Assembly (NCBI GenBank): GCA_024274995.1
Contig: JAJSAA010000200.1
Span: 1-41,033, forward strand
Direction of reading: 5' to 3'
Length of the DNA: 41,033 nt
From: Deltaproteobacteria bacterium
Lineage (GTDB): Bacteria > Desulfobacterota > Desulfobulbia > Desulfobulbales > VMSU01
In this document: positions 37,785 through 41,033 of the stretch, piece by piece
Layout of the letters: each line of letters opens with the position of its first letter
Position numbering within the stretch: the first letter of the stretch is position 1
Translations under genes and position numbers: made by a program
Notes under the pieces: generated by a model
Database searches by the model: none
The model's input: the letters and a program-made list of their open reading frames with translations, nothing else
What the model was told of the DNA's origin: nothing

Positions 37785-38098
37785 ATAACTGCGGATAGAA
37801 CTGGCAGAACATCATCTATGCCAAGGCCGGAGAGCAAAAGACGTTTATGACGGCTCTGCTGACCGTGGAGCAGAATAATACTACCTTTGGAGATATGAAA
37901 AAGTTTGGCTAAAATTTTGATTACCCGGCCATTGGCCTTGCCATCAACGGGCGGAGAGGTAACCACAAGTTTCAGGGACTCCCCGTGGATACCGACAAAG
38001 GCATCTCTTGAGGCCCTAGGCTGGACATAGACATTAAGCAATACCCCATCGTCACTCTGGGTCAGACACCCCTGGGCCAGGAGCGGATGCTCAATCAT
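37775..38098 (-). CDS. YggU/DUF167 family protein
   Basis: LNVYVQPRASRDAFVGIHGESLKLVVTSPPVDGKANGRVIKILAKLFHISKGSIILLHGQQSRHKRLLLSG; start likely MIEHPLL (38098), overlapping the divIVA stop. Confidence 0.88.
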   Translation of the reverse strand: MIEHPLLAQGCLTQSDDGVLLNVYVQPRASRDAFVGIHGESLKLVVTSPPVDGKANGRVIKILAKLFHISKGSIILLHGQQSRHKRLLLSGLGIDDVLPVLSAVIQV

Positions 38099-38876
38099 CT
38101 TTTTTTTTATCCCCGGCAATGGTGATATCAATTTCCTCATTATCCAGGGGATCTTCCAGGGTGAACATGATTTCGTTGTCCAGGTCAGGCATAGTTATTT
38201 CAGACACCTCAGCATCGAGGCTGATAGTAGCCGGGGCCTTGGGCAATTCATCGGGCAACCCCATATCTGCCGCCATCTCGGATCCTGGTAGCACATCAGC
38301 ACTTAGATCTATCTTCTCGTAAAGATCGTCGAGATCCAAGGGAGGATCAGGCGTGGTATCTGGAACCGAAGCTTCCTCCTCCTGCGACTCATTATCTTCA
38401 GCCCTCACCCGGTCAGGCGCTCCGTCAATATTTTGTTCTATCCCACCGAGATAGTTGTCAATTACCCGTCGTAGATCAGCCGCCAACTCGCCCTGCATGG
38501 CCCGCAGTTCATCCACCCGCCCCTCAAGCTCGGCAATCTCCTGATTGGCGGCATCCTTCAGCTCCTTCACCTCCTGCCGGGCCTTAAACAGCAATTCATC
38601 GGCCCGTTCACGGCCGCGCTGTTTCATTTCATCTACCACCTTCTGACCCGCGATAAGGGCATCTTTAAAAGAATGCTCTTCGTTCTTCAGAGAATTCATC
38701 TCCTGTCTCATGGTTTCAACCTGCTCAGTCAGCAGCCGTTTCTCCTCCAGGGCCATGAGATAATGCTCTGCCACCTGTTCCAGAAAACCGTCCACCTCGT
38801 CCACATCAAAACCCCGAAAACGAACATGAAACTGTTTAGATTGAATATCCTGCGGTGATATAGTCATGTTAGACAC
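38091..38876 (-). CDS. DivIVA domain protein
   Basis: ISPQDIQSKQFHVRFRGFDVDEVDGFLEQVAEHYLMALEEKRLL followed by coiled coil and acidic tail. Confidence 0.9.
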   Translation of the reverse strand: MSNMTISPQDIQSKQFHVRFRGFDVDEVDGFLEQVAEHYLMALEEKRLLTEQVETMRQEMNSLKNEEHSFKDALIAGQKVVDEMKQRGRERADELLFKARQEVKELKDAANQEIAELEGRVDELRAMQGELAADLRRVIDNYLGGIEQNIDGAPDRVRAEDNESQEEEASVPDTTPDPPLDLDDLYEKIDLSADVLPGSEMAADMGLPDELPKAPATISLDAEVSEITMPDLDNEIMFTLEDPLDNEEIDITIAGDKKKDD

Positions 38877-38901
38877 CTTCTTATTTGGCAGCTGTTCAAA
38901 A

Positions 38902-39201
38902 TCAACCCATACTCATGGCAAGACGATGCAGAGTCGGCACGAGAAAACTCTGTAAAAAGATAATTGCCAGAATCAGAATCATGGGCGAAAAATCTATGCC
39001 GCCGCCCACTACGGGAAGAAAACGGCGGATACGAACCAGGACTGGCTCGGTAATATCATAGAGAAAACGGACAATGGGATTATAGGGGTCAGCATTGACC
39101 CAAGAGATAACCGCCCGGCCGATAACTACCCACATATAGGCTGAAAGCACGAAATCCACCAGGGTGGCCACCGCGTTTAAAAAATTGGCAAATACAAACA
39201 T
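38902..39201 (-). CDS. YggT family membrane protein
   Basis: VIGRAVISWVNADPYNPIVRFLYDITEPVLVRIRRFLPVVGGGIDFSPMILILAIIFLQSFL. Confidence 0.94.
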   Translation of the reverse strand: MFVFANFLNAVATLVDFVLSAYMWVVIGRAVISWVNADPYNPIVRFLYDITEPVLVRIRRFLPVVGGGIDFSPMILILAIIFLQSFLVPTLHRLAMSMG

Positions 39202-39227
39202 GTTAAATATCCTTATAGTCTATTTGA

Positions 39228-39992
39228 TTACAGAGCAGAAACAGCCTTGCCTAATTGGCGTACCGCCTTACTGGCCTTCGCCTCAGGGTTGTTATTAACA
39301 AAGGGTTTCTGCGTCCTGATAGCCCGGCTGACATGAGTATCTTGCGGGATAATTCCCAAAAGCGCTGGTTCAATATCCAGAAATTTTTTCAGTACCGCAG
39401 CGATGCCGTTAAAGACCTCCCGCCCCTCTTTTTTACTTTTAACGCTGTTAATCAACAGATGAAAAACGCTTTTATCATATTGTTTGTTCAAGACCTTAAT
39501 CAGGGCGTAGGCATCAGTCATGGAGGTGGGATCAGGCGACATTACCACAATATTATTATCGGCCCATTGATTAAACCAAAGGACAGAATCGCCAATACCA
39601 GCCGCCGTATCAAGTAATACATAATCAAAAGTGCCGGCCACCTCCTCCAGAGCACTGGTGAGAAAGGCCTGCTCTTCATAGGCCAGGCTGGCCATCTCTG
39701 GAACTCCGGAGCTAGCCGGTAAAACGAAAAAGTTCTGGTCAATCCGCACCAGAATATCCATGAGTGGCATGCCGTTTTCCACCGCCTCACGCAGGGTATG
39801 CCGAGCATTTATTCCCAGCACGATATCCACATTGGCCAAGCCCAGATCACCATCCACCAGCAGCACCTTTTTACCCTCCCGGGCCATGGCGCTGGAGACA
39901 TTAACCGCTACCGAGGTCTTGCCGACCCCGCCCTTGCCGCTGCTGATACAGATTATCCGCGGGCCGCTATTTTTATCCGCTGGCGCATCCAT
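39228..39992 (-). CDS. MinD/ParA-family ATPase (FlhG-like)
   Basis: ICISSGKGGVGKTSVAVNVSSAMAREGKKVLLVDGDLGLANVDIVLG deviant Walker A; DYVLLDTAAGI. Confidence 0.92.
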   Translation of the reverse strand: MDAPADKNSGPRIICISSGKGGVGKTSVAVNVSSAMAREGKKVLLVDGDLGLANVDIVLGINARHTLREAVENGMPLMDILVRIDQNFFVLPASSGVPEMASLAYEEQAFLTSALEEVAGTFDYVLLDTAAGIGDSVLWFNQWADNNIVVMSPDPTSMTDAYALIKVLNKQYDKSVFHLLINSVKSKKEGREVFNGIAAVLKKFLDIEPALLGIIPQDTHVSRAIRTQKPFVNNNPEAKASKAVRQLGKAVSAL

Positions 39993-39997
39993 TATAA

Positions 39998-40327
39998 TTA
40001 CCTTTTTTTAAGAAAACCAAAGAGCTGAATCTTTTCCTCAACACTTACCTGACAGGGGATTGAGGCTGGCGCCCTGAGTTTCCTGTCCCGGCTGCTGTCT
40101 ACCGCCCGACCGCCGTCAGCAAGGCAAAAGCCGCCCTGTTCCTCGCATGAATTTATTATAGCACGACTAAGGGCGTCATGGTCAAGCTCGGTCTCGGCCC
40201 GCAGCAGGCAAAGACCGGCCAGATGCCGGGATTTATCGTGTATTCTCAGGCGCTTCAGGGGCATAAAGGCACTCTGACGCTCCAATATCTCCAGGGTCTG
40301 GGGCCCTGTTATCCTCCGGGCTGCCAT
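39998..40327 (-). CDS. hypothetical protein between metG and minD-like gene
   Basis: 109 aa ORF filling the gap between co-oriented genes with 5-nt spacing to minD. Confidence 0.55.
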   Translation of the reverse strand: MAARRITGPQTLEILERQSAFMPLKRLRIHDKSRHLAGLCLLRAETELDHDALSRAIINSCEEQGGFCLADGGRAVDSSRDRKLRAPASIPCQVSVEEKIQLFGFLKKR

Positions 40328-40351
40328 CAGGCCACTTTACTGCCCGGCTGC

Positions 40352-40368
40352 ACGGTGTCGGACACCGT
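40352..40368. repeat. REP-like hairpin ACGGTGTCGGACACCGT
   Basis: 8-bp arms around 1-nt centre, immediately after the metG stop codon. Confidence 0.75.
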
Positions 40369-41033
40369 TCACAATATTAAACGGCCGTCTTCATCCCTGG
40401 CGGCCAGCACCATGCCCTGCGAAACCACCCCCATCAATTTAACGGGCTTGAGATTGGCAACAATAATCACTTGGCGGCCGATAATCTCATCCGGCTGATA
40501 CGATTTGGCAATCCCAGCGACAATAGTTCGGGCCTCCGGGGCCTCCACGGTGAGTTTCAGCAAACGCTCCGACTTGGGTATACGTTCAGCGGCAGTAATC
40601 TGCCCCACTCGCAGGTCAAGACGCTGGAATTCATCAAAATCAAGGCCCTGCCCGTCCTTATCCTCAACCTTCTTATTAGCGCCGCCGTTGGCGGCTGTCT
40701 CCTGTTTCTTACCCTTATCATCTAAACGGGGAAAGAGCGCTCCTCGCAGGGTGGTTTTCACCCCTGGGCGCAGAATACCGCCCCATTTCCCCTGAACACT
40801 CAGGTCAGGGGTAGCTTCAATTTGCAGAATGGCAAAAATCCGGGCGGCGGTGGCCGGCATTACGGCATGCAGGGGCAGAGCGATGAGGCGTAACGTCTCC
40901 AAGAGATTATAGATAACCTCCTCAAGACGCGGACGTCTATCTGGAACCTTGGCCAGTTCCCAGGGGGCATTTTCAACAATATACTTATTGGCCAGACCAA
41001 TTACCTCCCACACCGCGCGCAGGGCAAGATGGA
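40369..41033 (-). CDS. metG: methionine--tRNA ligase, C-terminal part (continues off the window)
   Basis: LALRAVWEVIGLANKYIVENAPWEL...; C-terminal EMAP/tRNA-binding domain DEFQRLDLRVGQITAAERIPKSERLLKLTVE..ANLKPVKLMGVVSQGMVLAA. Confidence 0.93.
   Translation of the reverse strand, partial: HLALRAVWEVIGLANKYIVENAPWELAKVPDRRPRLEEVIYNLLETLRLIALPLHAVMPATAARIFAILQIEATPDLSVQGKWGGILRPGVKTTLRGALFPRLDDKGKKQETAANGGANKKVEDKDGQGLDFDEFQRLDLRVGQITAAERIPKSERLLKLTVEAPEARTIVAGIAKSYQPDEIIGRQVIIVANLKPVKLMGVVSQGMVLAARDEDGRLIL

Noticed and set aside
1-41033. Search for CRISPR arrays, integrase/prophage genes, restriction-modification or other defence systems
   Set aside because: No regularly spaced repeats, no phage structural or integrase motifs, and no defence-family motifs were seen; the window is predominantly housekeeping and signalling genes.

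Overview
The window is mostly ordinary, densely packed core chromosome. Gene content and order suggest a Desulfobacterota/deltaproteobacterium, possibly Desulfobulbales-like; this is inference. From left to right it holds: the start of a PurN-like gene with a single-domain PurH (IMP cyclohydrolase only), hslR, PilZ, HDOD, ppsA, a phosphohexomutase, NifU-like, rlmH, YkgJ, YqgE/AlgH, glgB, a flavodoxin-like protein, a membrane protein + response regulator + convergent histidine kinase, a chemotaxis operon (cheA-cheW-mcp-cheR-cheB-receiver), a hybrid kinase, tRNA-Thr(CGT), a PP-loop ATPase, recN, an M48/TPR protease, HDOD-GAF, an FHA / Ser-Thr kinase-WD40 / PP2C phosphosignalling operon, and a metG-hyp-minD-yggT-divIVA-yggU cluster. 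No CRISPR array, prophage, or obvious defence island was seen. The best second-look items are: (1) an in-frame TAA inside the Gly-rich ATP loop of an otherwise intact Ser/Thr kinase-WD40 gene; (2) a 154-bp IS66-like MITE with matching TIRs and an 8-bp TSD, whose GTAA tip supplies the stop codon of a flavodoxin gene without changing the protein; (3) a second 272-bp candidate MITE with a 6-bp TSD in the recN/M48 divergent promoter region; (4) a frameshifted, truncated StbD/Phd-like antitoxin relic after glgB; (5) several strong hairpins, palindromes and short tandem repeats in intergenic regions. All product calls come from reading the translations; no database search was run.
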